From assembly GCA_030584085.1 (NCBI GenBank), contig CP129490.1:1-64000 (forward strand): a DNA stretch of 64,000 bases, written 5' to 3'. Both the position numbers and the translations under genes were made by a program. The stretch comes from Melioribacteraceae bacterium (GTDB taxonomy: Bacteria > Bacteroidota > Ignavibacteria > Ignavibacteriales > Melioribacteraceae). The notes under the pieces are model-generated. The model worked only from the letters and a program-made list of their open reading frames with translations. It searched no databases and was not told the DNA's origin. Positions 8,731 to 17,037 of this stretch are shown in pieces (the stretch's first letter is position 1; each line of letters starts with the position of its first letter).

Positions 8731-9825
8731 TTACACTTTTTCGAGAATTATAATTGATAGATCATCACTCATCTTTGTGTTGCCGCGATAATCGTCAATC
8801 ACATTTACAATATAATTCCCGAGTTCCGGTGCCGGTCGATGTCTTTGATTATTGAGTACTGTTAATAATCGTTGTTCACCGAAGAACTGCCCTTCTTCAT
8901 TTGTTGCTTCCGTTAATCCGTCGGAATAAATTAAAAATTTATCATTTTGATTCAACTCGAGAACTTCTTCGTTTAGATCAAGATCTTTAATTAAACCTAA
9001 TGCAGCTCCGCCTTTGCTGAGAGGAATAATAGAGTCATCTTTAATTACTAGAGGCGGCATATGACCGGCATTAATATATTTGATTTGGTTTTTGTTTGCT
9101 TCAATTTCAAGATAGAACAATGACGCAAAAATACTTTTCAAACTATCGCGGTGGAAAATTTTATTTATCTTACTCATCAATTCGGTTAAAGATGAATTCT
9201 CGTCAGCGAGCGCCCTAATTGTCGCTTGCAGCTTTGCCATAATCAATGCGGCACTCAAACCTTTACCGGCAACGTCACCGATTGAAATTCCGAATTTAGT
9301 TTTTGAGAGTTGAATATAATCTATTAAATCACCGCCTACATCGTTAGCCGATTTTGTAAACAACCAAACATTCCAGCCTTCAATTTCCGGATTTGAATCC
9401 GGCATTAAAGCCGATTGAACTTTATGTCCCGCTTCAAGTTCATCTTTAGCTAAAAGTTTATCTTTAAGTTCCAGCATAAGGACAAAAACCAAAATTATTC
9501 CACCAAGAATATGTGAATTGCTACCACCGGTGGTACCCGTCCCGGTTTCGAACTGAACATTGGATATTAATATGAGTGCAATTCCAAGGACAAACATCAA
9601 TCTTCTAACAGGAGTCATACGAAAAAACATTGCGCGCAGCAGCCACCATGAGATCTTAAAGAAACGTTTAAAAGCGCCCATGTCTTTGAGCTGTTCTTTT
9701 TTCTCGTCGTCTAAAAAGTTTTCTTTTAAATCCCGGTAGTCTTCGGATAAATTTTTGCGAAGATCAGGTTGACGCAGGTCGTCTCTTATGGTATGACGAA
9801 TTTTCGGTTCTTCTTTTTGTGCCAT
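8731..9825 (-). CDS. Membrane-bound SpoIIE/RsbU-type PP2C serine/threonine phosphatase
   Basis: The 364-residue protein has two membrane segments (about 77-95 and 105-122) and then a SpoIIE-type PP2C domain: SANDVGGDLIDY and GDVAGKGLSAAL give the metal-binding aspartates, INAGHMPP follows, and LIYSDGLTEATN holds a further metal aspartate. Such enzymes dephosphorylate anti-sigma-factor antagonists or similar STAS proteins in partner-switch signalling. No sensor domain other than the membrane part is visible, and no anti-sigma or STAS partner lies nearby, so the target is unknown. It is a single-gene unit. Confidence 0.88.
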   Translation of the reverse strand: MAQKEEPKIRHTIRDDLRQPDLRKNLSEDYRDLKENFLDDEKKEQLKDMGAFKRFFKISWWLLRAMFFRMTPVRRLMFVLGIALILISNVQFETGTGTTGGSNSHILGGIILVFVLMLELKDKLLAKDELEAGHKVQSALMPDSNPEIEGWNVWLFTKSANDVGGDLIDYIQLSKTKFGISIGDVAGKGLSAALIMAKLQATIRALADENSSLTELMSKINKIFHRDSLKSIFASLFYLEIEANKNQIKYINAGHMPPLVIKDDSIIPLSKGGAALGLIKDLDLNEEVLELNQNDKFLIYSDGLTEATNEEGQFFGEQRLLTVLNNQRHRPAPELGNYIVNVIDDYRGNTKMSDDLSIIILEKV

Positions 9826-9905
9826 TTAAGTTTTAATATGATTGTTATGTCTTGGTTATTAAGACGTCTTAAGATAGGGTTTTGTTTTGAATTGAGAAAA
9901 TGGAA

Positions 9906-9953
9906 GTAGAGACTTGATCACGCCACAGGCGGACAAGTTAATCAAGTCTCTAC
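9906..9953. repeat. GTAGAGAC-type palindromic repeat
   Basis: Perfect 13-bp inverted repeat GTAGAGACTTGAT (9906-9918) / ATCAAGTCTCTAC (9941-9953) around a 22-base loop, between two leftward genes. The same GTAG(A/G)GAC...GTC(T/C)CTAC ends occur inside genes at 26296 and 29946, which marks a dispersed repeat family. It could also fold at the 3' side of the downstream beta-lactamase-like gene, but a T run is lacking. Confidence 0.8.
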
Positions 9954-9963
9954 AAATGAGGAC

Positions 9964-11706
9964 TTATTGTATCTTTTTGGCAGGCATTTCTCTTCCGCCT
10001 TGAAACAATGTTAAACTCTCAACTTTTCCTTCGTTATTTCGATTGAATTTAATTTGTGCATCAACTACGGTTAAATAAAATTCAGTTTCGCTTGATGGAT
10101 AAACCTCAAATTCCGGTTGACCGGTTGCCTGTGTATATAATTGACCGGCTTCATGTCTGATTGTTAATATAAAGTTTGGTGCAAGTTCATATTTGCCGAC
10201 ATACTCGTTTAATATATCTTCGCCGACGGTTATTTCTTTTTTATACTCAACGCCTAATTCTTTTAATTTTTCAATTCCGTTTTGATTACCCGGATTCATA
10301 TCAACTGATTTTTTGTAATACTCAATGGCTTTTTCATTATTTCCCGTTTTCATTAAAGCTTCCGCATAACTGTCGTAAGCGTTATACCAGTCAGAATATT
10401 CATTCATGTTAAGTTCGAAAACTTTTAAAGCAGCTGACAAATCATTTTTTGTATTCATTAAATAATAACCGAGAGAATTGAATTCGGCTCGGTCTCTATA
10501 GAATAAATCAAGCTGATCGGATTCTTTTAATTTGCTGTAATAATTCAGCGCTTCATCAATCCCTTCATCCACATATTTTTGATATACTGCCAGAGCAATT
10601 CCTTTTTTAGGATATTCGAAATCCAATCCGTTTATAATATTATAAATTTGGTTGGACATAAACCCGAGCGGAGCGCCGCCGGTATTGTTTAACAAAACAA
10701 TCAATTGTCCTTTCTCAGGTATTCTGGAAATCAAAGTATTAAAACCGTTTATACCGCCGCCGTGACTGATAATTTTTTCAACTTCATCGTCGCCGTCAAT
10801 ATCTTTTTCAACAATCGACCAGCCGTAACCGTAATGACCGCCCATCGCGGCAACATGCGGGGTGAACATTAAATCAAGAGATTCTTGAGTTAAAAGTCCC
10901 GGCTGATAAAGTGCCTGATCCCATTTAAATAAATCACCTACAGTAGAATACATTGATCCGGCTGCATAAGGCAATTCCATATTTATGTATGGAGCATTTG
11001 TATATTCTATAAATAAGAATGAGTAACCATCGGCTCGTTTAGAAATGATTTCTTCATATTTATCGAAGCCTGTTTCTTTCATGTTAAGCGGATCAAGAAT
11101 GTAATGATGTAAAGCCTCGGCGTAAGTCATTCCCGTAATTTCTTCAATGATAACACCAAGTAAGTAATAACCGGAATTATTGTAAGCCCAATCCGCACCC
11201 GGCTCAAAATCAAAGTCACCCATGCAATACTGCTTTACAAATTCTTCAACCGTGTAATCTCTTTTACTGTCCTTACCGAAAAAATCGGGATGACTTGTAT
11301 AGCTCGGTATGCCGGAAGTATGAATTAACAATTGATGAATAGAAACTTTTTCTCCCGTATCTTTTCTGTAGTAGGGAATATGATCGGTAATTTTATCTTC
11401 TAATTTTAATTTACCTTCTTCACGAAGTTTTAAAATTACTGCAGCGGTAAATTGTTTTGTAATTGAACCGAGACGAAATTTTGTGTCGATATCATTCGGT
11501 ATATTCCATTCACGGTTTGCAAATAAATATCCTTTTTGAAAAATTACTTCTTGGTTATCAGCTACAAGAGCTGACCCGGTAAAAGAATTATACTCAACCG
11601 TTTTTTGTATGAACTCATCAATCGTTCCGGCTTTCTCTTGTGCGTTGAGTTCAACAATCCCGATAATTAATACAATTGCAGAAATGATAAAGAATATCTT
11701 ACGCAT
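9964..11706 (-). CDS. Class C beta-lactamase-like serine hydrolase with TPR and C-terminal domain
   Basis: The 580-residue exported protein (signal peptide about 1-22) carries the penicillin-binding/beta-lactamase C fold: S81-ITK-84 (SxxK nucleophile), Y175-N-N177 (YxN) and a late HGGG. A TPR-like stretch follows (about 430-490, AIEYYKKSVDMNPGN), then a small beta-rich C-terminal domain starting near ILNEYVGKYEL, as in DUF3471-type tails. These proteins include esterases, D-amino-acid peptidases and transpeptidase-like enzymes, so an antibiotic-resistance role should not be assumed. A paralogue without the TPR part sits at 48618-50129. Confidence 0.87.
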   Translation of the reverse strand: MRKIFFIISAIVLIIGIVELNAQEKAGTIDEFIQKTVEYNSFTGSALVADNQEVIFQKGYLFANREWNIPNDIDTKFRLGSITKQFTAAVILKLREEGKLKLEDKITDHIPYYRKDTGEKVSIHQLLIHTSGIPSYTSHPDFFGKDSKRDYTVEEFVKQYCMGDFDFEPGADWAYNNSGYYLLGVIIEEITGMTYAEALHHYILDPLNMKETGFDKYEEIISKRADGYSFLFIEYTNAPYINMELPYAAGSMYSTVGDLFKWDQALYQPGLLTQESLDLMFTPHVAAMGGHYGYGWSIVEKDIDGDDEVEKIISHGGGINGFNTLISRIPEKGQLIVLLNNTGGAPLGFMSNQIYNIINGLDFEYPKKGIALAVYQKYVDEGIDEALNYYSKLKESDQLDLFYRDRAEFNSLGYYLMNTKNDLSAALKVFELNMNEYSDWYNAYDSYAEALMKTGNNEKAIEYYKKSVDMNPGNQNGIEKLKELGVEYKKEITVGEDILNEYVGKYELAPNFILTIRHEAGQLYTQATGQPEFEVYPSSETEFYLTVVDAQIKFNRNNEGKVESLTLFQGGREMPAKKIQ

Positions 11707-11865
11707 ATTTTTTCCCGATGTTAGTTAATAATCCTTTGGACGAACTTATACTGCTATTGGTTACAGAAATGATACACTTTAAAAGTATGTTTATTCAAAA
11801 AATAGTTTTTTTGCAATTACATTCTTTTTACTGAAATTTCATTATCAAAAATACGTGGTTTTCCA

Positions 11866-13143
11866 ATGAATAAAACGAATGGTTACCTAAACACACTGGC
11901 TATTTGTCTATGTTTATTAATTATAATCCCATCCTGTAGTGAAGAACCTCAAAGTATTGAACGTAAATTCGGAGAGCCGAACGGCAGCGAGTTAAGAGAG
12001 AGTGAATCTGCCCTGTTTTTAGAGCAGTTGCAATCAACCGCTGAAGATGAACGCCAATCATTAATAGAAACTTTTTTAAAAGAAAACCAAAACTCACCGA
12101 TCATAGAAAATAATCTTGCTTGTTTTTATTGGTATGGTAATGCTGAGCAAGTTTTAATAAACGGTGATTTACAAAACGCATGGCTTGTGCCCGATACTAT
12201 GAATTCAATTTCTTGCGGAGAGAATACATTCTTTTATAAGTTTTACTCACTTGTTTCGGATACTCGACTGGATTATACTTATCAAATTCATGGTACCGTG
12301 ATAACCGATCCGCGTAATCAAATCTTAGTGCCGAGCGGATTCGGCTACCATTCTCAATTGGCGATGCCTGGGTTTAATCCGGATTCGATTAGAGTTTACA
12401 ATCCCTTTGCCGAAAAGGGAAGTTTAGATACCGTTATCATTCAAAGCACCGTTGAGAAAATTGAACCGAGGGAAATTGCCGTTTACACTCCGCCTGAGTT
12501 TGATCAACTTTTTAATCTGCCTGTTGTTTTTGTAATTGATGGTTTCAAAGCCCTGGAATATTGTTCTTATCAAAACGTTCTCGATAATTTGATTCATCTC
12601 AAAAAGATATCTCCCGCAGTGGTTGTGTTTGTTGATTATAAGGAAAGTGACGGAGATCTGTTTATTAATGATCCCTCAACTTATATTAATTTTATATGCG
12701 ATGAATTATTGCCGGTGATTGAAAAGGATTATAAGCTAAGTAACTCGGTAAATAACAGAGTTATTTGCGGTATCTCGGCAGGGGGGCAAACAGCCGTTTT
12801 AACTGCGTTAATGCGTCCGGATAAATTTCTTCATGCCGCCGGGCAGTCGACAACTCTCACGGAAAACCTTCTTGAAACCATCCACTCTTTAAGCAAAGAT
12901 AAAGTAAAACATTACAGGTACAAGCTTTACCTGGATGTAGGCAGGTACGATTTACTTAGAGGCGGATTTAATGATTACCCGTTCTTGTATGCAAATCAGC
13001 TTATAAGCAGAAAATTAAAAGAGCTTGGAATTGAACATTCATTCCGCATCTATAATGACGGACACGAATGGGCAAACTGGCGCGAAAGAACAGACGATAT
13101 TTTGACTTATTTTCTTAATACAAAAGAAACGGGGGAATTGTAA
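11866..13143 (+). CDS. Exported esterase lipoprotein (esterase D / Fes-like alpha/beta hydrolase)
   Basis: The 425-residue protein has a lipobox ending in Cys24 (IIPSC). The second half is an alpha/beta hydrolase of the putative-esterase family: FVIDGFKAL, VVVFVDYKESDGD, nucleophile elbow GISAGGQ, an acid in LYLDVGRYD, and a histidine in NDGHEWANWR. Family members cleave siderophore or acyl esters. The specific substrate is not visible. It converges on the HNH gene, and the two coding ends overlap by 29 bases (13115-13143). Confidence 0.85.
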   Translation: MNKTNGYLNTLAICLCLLIIIPSCSEEPQSIERKFGEPNGSELRESESALFLEQLQSTAEDERQSLIETFLKENQNSPIIENNLACFYWYGNAEQVLINGDLQNAWLVPDTMNSISCGENTFFYKFYSLVSDTRLDYTYQIHGTVITDPRNQILVPSGFGYHSQLAMPGFNPDSIRVYNPFAEKGSLDTVIIQSTVEKIEPREIAVYTPPEFDQLFNLPVVFVIDGFKALEYCSYQNVLDNLIHLKKISPAVVVFVDYKESDGDLFINDPSTYINFICDELLPVIEKDYKLSNSVNNRVICGISAGGQTAVLTALMRPDKFLHAAGQSTTLTENLLETIHSLSKDKVKHYRYKLYLDVGRYDLLRGGFNDYPFLYANQLISRKLKELGIEHSFRIYNDGHEWANWRERTDDILTYFLNTKETGEL

Positions 13144-13849
13144 GTATTTTGTTCGATTTGGTGAGATTGCATTTCATGCAGAGTATTCTAACGTTTTCTG
13201 CAATTAAACTTGTACCCCCTTTTGAAAATGGCAAATCATGATCGTAATGTAAATTTTCTGTGGAGCCACATTTTACACATTGTCCTTTATCTCTAGCCCA
13301 CACTTCTACTTTTACCTGAGTAGGAATTACTCTGTTAAATGGAATTATTACTTCACGTTTCATTGGCTTTATCTCAACTGGCTGAAGATAAAATTTAAAA
13401 ACATTACGTTTTCCATCGGTTTCAATTTTAGCATCAACCAAATTATAAAACCCCTTATAACACCAAACACCATTTTGAATTTTTTCATAGACTTTAATTC
13501 TGTGCGGATACTTAATTAAATTTAGTCTAAAAGATTGGGCTGCTGTATAAAATTTTCCATTTTCAGTCAATGATCCCTTTTGCGTAGTAAATTCTTGATC
13601 AACTTCTTTTGGAGTGTCAGAAACATTCGCGGGTACGTCGTGACCTTCATAAACTAAAGTATTTGTTTTCTCATCAATTTTATCGGCATATGGTGCTCCC
13701 TTGCGAATCGACATTAGAAAAACTGAGTAGTCTGGTTTTACAAGAAAGTTCATTCCTTTCTGGAGATTCATGCCCTCGGCAGAAGTTAGTTCTGTGTAAG
13801 AAATAATATCATCAATTTTGAATTGAGAATTTTGGAGAAATGATTTCAT
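13115..13849 (-). CDS. SRA-like/HNH endonuclease, probable modification-dependent restriction enzyme
   Basis: The 244-residue protein ends in an HNH nuclease: two Cys pairs (CVKCGS, CMKCN), LHYDHDLPFSKGGTS and ENVRILC form the zinc-bound beta-beta-alpha metal fold. The N-terminal 150 residues resemble an SRA-type modified-base reader (LVYEGHDV, then RIKVYEKIQNGVWCYKGFYNLVDA in short blocks, with a VFKFYLQPV strand). SRA plus HNH is the layout of McrA-like type IV enzymes that cut methylated DNA. The HNH call is strong; the SRA call is from pattern only. No methylase lies nearby, which fits a type IV enzyme. Confidence 0.75.
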   Translation of the reverse strand: MKSFLQNSQFKIDDIISYTELTSAEGMNLQKGMNFLVKPDYSVFLMSIRKGAPYADKIDEKTNTLVYEGHDVPANVSDTPKEVDQEFTTQKGSLTENGKFYTAAQSFRLNLIKYPHRIKVYEKIQNGVWCYKGFYNLVDAKIETDGKRNVFKFYLQPVEIKPMKREVIIPFNRVIPTQVKVEVWARDKGQCVKCGSTENLHYDHDLPFSKGGTSLIAENVRILCMKCNLTKSNKILTIPPFLLY

Positions 13850-13954
13850 ATTAATTCCATTGCAATGTATAGTTGATTTGAAGTTTTTAATATACCTAAT
13901 TATTGTATTTGGTTTTCAGATTCAAGTTTTATTGTTATTGTACGGATCTTTCTT

Positions 13955-13991
13955 AAAACTTGAGGTCACAATTTGGTACCTCAAGTTTTTC
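13955..13991 (-). terminator. Hairpin downstream of the 125-residue hypothetical gene
   Basis: Perfect 12-bp inverted repeat AAAACTTGAGGT / ACCTCAAGTTTT with an 11-base loop, just past the stop at 13998 of the leftward gene. T-rich on both strands. Confidence 0.65.
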
Positions 13992-13997
13992 TACTAG

Positions 13998-14375
13998 TCA
14001 TTCCCCATCCCACCAAATAAACCTATCAATATCAACAGCTTTACTCCAAAGTTTAACTTTATCTAAAAGTGAATCATAATGTTCTGCTTTTATAAAAAAG
14101 TACAACCCGAAATCTTCCTCGCCGATTTCATAACCATCGTAAATGTAATTTCCTTCACCCAAGACTTTTTTGATTTCTTCAACAAGGTTCGGCATAAAAC
14201 CGTCTTGACCGGCTGCGACAACTCTATCAAATATTTCCATCGTCTCGGATTCATCTCCAGGGTTCATTCCAATAAACTCATCTCCGATAAATGTATGATC
14301 TTGAATTGCCGCATCGAAAGTAAAGCGATGGTAAATGTAATTTTGACCGTCTATTTTATTGAACTCTTTTTGCAT
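13998..14375 (-). CDS. Hypothetical 125-residue protein
   Basis: I do not recognise this soluble, acidic protein (aromatic-rich, ends RFIWWDGE). It has no signal peptide, membrane span or known motif. Codon use and composition fit the neighbours, and a hairpin follows its stop, so a real gene is likely. The start ATG at 14375 is the only good one. Confidence 0.65.
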   Translation of the reverse strand: MQKEFNKIDGQNYIYHRFTFDAAIQDHTFIGDEFIGMNPGDESETMEIFDRVVAAGQDGFMPNLVEEIKKVLGEGNYIYDGYEIGEEDFGLYFFIKAEHYDSLLDKVKLWSKAVDIDRFIWWDGE

Positions 14376-14570
14376 GTGACCGATGATTACTGCGTTTTTT
14401 TATTAAACTCTGTAAAACTATAACAATATAATATCTTTGTTGTTTTCGATCACTAATTTTATAATCCATCCTTGCCATATTCCAACGCTCCACTTTTCCT
14501 ATTATTCCTACATCCAACTTAAAATCACAATCCGTGATCTTAGAGTTCCGGTTTTTCTCTGTGACTCTTT

Positions 14571-14610
14571 GTGTCTCTCTGTGGTGAAGCTTTTAACCAC
14601 AAAGAGACAC
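14571..14610. repeat. Inverted CCACAAAGAGACAC repeat, left of the HigBA pair
   Basis: GTGTCTCTCTGTGGT (14571-14585) pairs with ACCACAAAGAGACAC (14596-14610) with one mismatch. Further copies of the unit flank it (CTGTGACTCTTT; GAACCACAAAG). A related single unit lies at 15349-15376 beyond higB, so the toxin-antitoxin genes are bracketed by the repeat. Confidence 0.7.
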
Positions 14611-14628
14611 GAAGAACCACAAAGTTAT

Positions 14629-14979
14629 TTAGGACAACAATGATTCGGCGGGGATATTAAAACGTTTATGAAGTTCGCGTGCCATTTTAAGTGTCAGATT
14701 TCTTTTACCATTCAATACTTCCGATACACGGTTCTTTCCGCCCATCGCTTCTGCGAGATCGGTTTGTGTTAAACCCATTTGTTCCATTCTAAATTTAATG
14801 GCTTCAACCGGATCGGGTGGACCAATAGAATAATGTTTTTGTTCGTAGGCTTCAACCATGGTAACAAGCACCTCTAGTTTATCACCTCTAGGAGTATTCG
14901 GTTCAGCACTCCAAAGTTTATCTATCTGTTTTAGCGTGTCGTTATAATCAGCTTTATTTTTTATTGGTTTTATATTCAT
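14629..14979 (-). CDS. higA: HigA-type antitoxin (XRE helix-turn-helix)
   Basis: The 116-residue protein has a C-terminal helix-turn-helix (MGLTQTDLAEAMGGKNRVSEVLNGKR) and an N-terminal region with VEAIKFRMEQMG, as in HigA antitoxins encoded after their toxin. It binds and neutralises the toxin and represses the operon promoter. It begins one base after the higB stop, the usual toxin-first HigBA order. Regulation is expected from a palindrome upstream of higB, which I did not find with confidence. Confidence 0.88.
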   Translation of the reverse strand: MNIKPIKNKADYNDTLKQIDKLWSAEPNTPRGDKLEVLVTMVEAYEQKHYSIGPPDPVEAIKFRMEQMGLTQTDLAEAMGGKNRVSEVLNGKRNLTLKMARELHKRFNIPAESLLS

Positions 14980-14980
14980 A

Positions 14981-15274
14981 TCAAATCTCCTCCGCGTTTA
15001 TTTTGTCGTACTCTGCGTGCGTTCTTATAAACCGGATATACACAATTTTGAAATCATATTTAATCGCAGCAGCAATTCTGTATTTGTTTCCCTTTATTTT
15101 AAATATTGCTCTATCATTTTTAACAATTCTCGTCATAGGAAATTGTGAAACTAAATCATTGGGATTATTCCATTCCGCTTTTTTAACTTCATCAAACCAT
15201 GCTTTGAGCGGCTGTTCGGTTTCCGGGTGTTTAAGCCAAAAATCTTTTATGGTTTTTAGAGCGATTATTTGCAT
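14981..15274 (-). CDS. higB: HigB-type mRNA interferase toxin
   Basis: The 97-residue basic protein matches the HigB toxin family (RelE-like fold): FWLKHPETEQPLKAWFDEV, then FKIKGNKYRIAAAI and IYIRFIRTHAEYDKI-type segments (here VYIRFIRTHAEYDKINAEEI). Members cleave mRNA on ribosomes. It is the first gene of a two-gene unit with the antitoxin, with one base between the genes. A short dispersed repeat lies upstream at 15349. Confidence 0.9.
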   Translation of the reverse strand: MQIIALKTIKDFWLKHPETEQPLKAWFDEVKKAEWNNPNDLVSQFPMTRIVKNDRAIFKIKGNKYRIAAAIKYDFKIVYIRFIRTHAEYDKINAEEI

Positions 15275-15348
15275 GGCGAAATATAACGAGTTCCCAATTT
15301 GGGAACAAGTGAAAAGTTATTAATCTTACGCTTGTGACGAAGAATTTA

Positions 15349-15376
15349 ACCACAAAGGACACCGAGAGACACAAAG
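15349..15376. repeat. CCACAAAG...GAGACACAAAG repeat unit, upstream of higB
   Basis: ACCACAAAGGACACCGAGAGACACAAAG is a degenerate copy of the unit seen at 14596-14620. Both copies sit just outside the toxin-antitoxin pair. Confidence 0.6.
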
Positions 15377-15444
15377 AATAATCTGTTTGTTTGAGAAATC
15401 ATTAAATTGCAAATCAATAACTTGATCATCCATGAAAAAGTGAA

Positions 15445-16122
15445 ATGAAAAATATCATCCAAATAGCGGGCGTGATTGATAAAGAAGAAGCGCAAATGAT
15501 TATGAATGCAGGAGTTGATTATCTCGGGTTTCCTCTGCGTTTAACGGTTAATAAAGAAGATACAACCGAGGAGGAAGCCTCTGCAATTATTAAAATGATT
15601 AAGCATCCATATCAAGCTGTTTTAATTACTTATTTAGATAACGCGACGGAGATAATCGAATTTTGCGATAAATTGAATATAAAAATTATACAGCTCCATG
15701 GAAAAATATCTAGAGAAGAATTAGAAATAACAAAATCACTCCGCCCCGATTTAGAAATATTTAAGAGTCTTGTTGTTGCAGAAGACAATCTAACCGAACT
15801 GCAAAAAATGATCGAAACACTTTCACCTTTTGTTGATGCATTTATAACAGATACTTTCGATCCGGAAACAGGTGCTGAAGGCGCAACCGGCAAAACTCAT
15901 GATTGGAATATCAGCAAAAGATTAGTAGAACTTTCCCCCAAGCCTGTTATAATTGCCGGCGGATTAAATCCGGCTAATGTCAAAAAAGCTATAATTGAAA
16001 TTCGTCCGGCCGGAGTTGATGTTCACACCGGTGTTGAGGACTCGAACGGAAGAAAAAATCCCGAACTTGTAAAAAGATTTATTGATGAAGCAAAGGCAGG
16101 ATTTAATATAAATATGGTATGA
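15445..16122 (+). CDS. TrpF-like (phosphoribosylanthranilate isomerase family) protein lacking the catalytic Cys
   Basis: The 225-residue TIM barrel aligns with TrpF: IIQIAGV at the first strand, IIQLHGKIS, TDTFDPETGAEGATGKTHDW (phosphate/anion loop) and AGGLNPANV. In true TrpF the first strand reads KICG, and that cysteine is the general base. Here the position is Ala8. The usual FxxSPR loop is also changed (GFPLRLTVN). Asp136, the other catalytic position, is kept. The gene stands alone, with no other trp genes in the window. It may be a paralogue with a different reaction; the generic TrpF name should be used with care. Confidence 0.8.
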   Translation: MKNIIQIAGVIDKEEAQMIMNAGVDYLGFPLRLTVNKEDTTEEEASAIIKMIKHPYQAVLITYLDNATEIIEFCDKLNIKIIQLHGKISREELEITKSLRPDLEIFKSLVVAEDNLTELQKMIETLSPFVDAFITDTFDPETGAEGATGKTHDWNISKRLVELSPKPVIIAGGLNPANVKKAIIEIRPAGVDVHTGVEDSNGRKNPELVKRFIDEAKAGFNINMV

Positions 16123-16124
16123 GA

Positions 16125-16139
16125 AGAAACCCGGTTTCT
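16125..16139. repeat. AGAAACC/GGTTTCT palindrome
   Basis: Seven-bp inverted repeat with one spacer base, three bases after the trpF-like stop. It may be part of a dispersed palindrome or a weak terminator. Confidence 0.45.
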
Positions 16140-16179
16140 TTAGCATGGTCTATGTTTTTGAGACAGCCATTTTTATTAT

Positions 16180-17034
16180 CTAGTCATACATAGAAAAGTT
16201 ATCAAATTCTATTTTAACTATATCGAATTTACCGTAGAGAAAATCTTGATCTTCCATATTCCATTCAACTTCACCGTGAGTTGGGATTCTGATTCCGTTG
16301 ACATCACGATAATCCGAAAAGTATCCGGTATATCCGGTTAATTTTGGACCGGCTGTAGTTGTCATATATCGTTGTGTTTTCATTTTAGCAATTGATCCGT
16401 CTTCGTTAAAGAAGACATGAACATTAATCTCAATATCATTTTCTTTAAAATGAATTTTAGCTGAAGTCGAATCTACATCCGACCATTTTAAATTTTCTGA
16501 GGGAAGAAGAGCGGAAGGATACCACACACCTTCAAGCAGCCACCTTACAACCTGTGCTTGAGAAATATCTTTTCCTGATTCTTTTGAGATTGTAATGCCG
16601 GACATAAATTTAATAAGAAGACTTCCTTCGTTATTAAAGTAGGAATCAATTCCTCTGACCCAAATTAACTTTGCAAATGTAATGTCACCGCTCCAAATAA
16701 ATCCCGGTTGATTTGAGATTGCATATTGTTCCGCAGTCAAATCTTTAAACTCTGCATTTAGATTCGTTTTAAATTTTCCCGATTGTTTAAGTCTCGCAAA
16801 GCGAGGTTTGCTTACACTCTCATCCATTGCAAATCGAAAATAATTTTGAACCGGAGGAGGAAGTGAATCGATTTCGGAATAATTAAATTTTTCTTCGGCT
16901 TGATCTTTTGCCATTTGAATTAACTTCTCTGTCTGCTCGGTTACAAATGAATTGGTTGTATAAACTCCGATAAAGTAAAACGTAACAAAGAAAATTACGA
17001 GTACTGAAATAATTATTAATAACATTTTTTTCAT
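16180..17034 (-). CDS. DUF6544/DUF6920-like membrane-anchored protein
   Basis: The 284-residue protein has one N-terminal membrane helix (about 5-27) and then a beta-rich extracytoplasmic domain. LPPPVQNYFRFA near residue 60 and the GYFSDYRDVNGIRIPTHGEVEW block near the end match a conserved uncharacterised family seen in Bacteroidota and Actinobacteria. Function is unknown. It follows the SdiA-regulated-like gene with only a 3-base gap, so the two are probably co-transcribed. Confidence 0.75.
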   Translation of the reverse strand: MKKMLLIIISVLVIFFVTFYFIGVYTTNSFVTEQTEKLIQMAKDQAEEKFNYSEIDSLPPPVQNYFRFAMDESVSKPRFARLKQSGKFKTNLNAEFKDLTAEQYAISNQPGFIWSGDITFAKLIWVRGIDSYFNNEGSLLIKFMSGITISKESGKDISQAQVVRWLLEGVWYPSALLPSENLKWSDVDSTSAKIHFKENDIEINVHVFFNEDGSIAKMKTQRYMTTTAGPKLTGYTGYFSDYRDVNGIRIPTHGEVEWNMEDQDFLYGKFDIVKIEFDNFSMYD

Positions 17035-17037
17035 GGT

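Noticed and set aside
9964-11706. Beta-lactamase resistance gene
   Set aside because: Class C beta-lactamase-like folds with such C-terminal domains are mostly esterases or peptidases; no evidence supports drug resistance.
14376-14628. tRNA or small RNA in the gap before higA
   Set aside because: No cloverleaf-type pairing or CCA end was found; the only structure is the palindromic repeat at 14571-14610.
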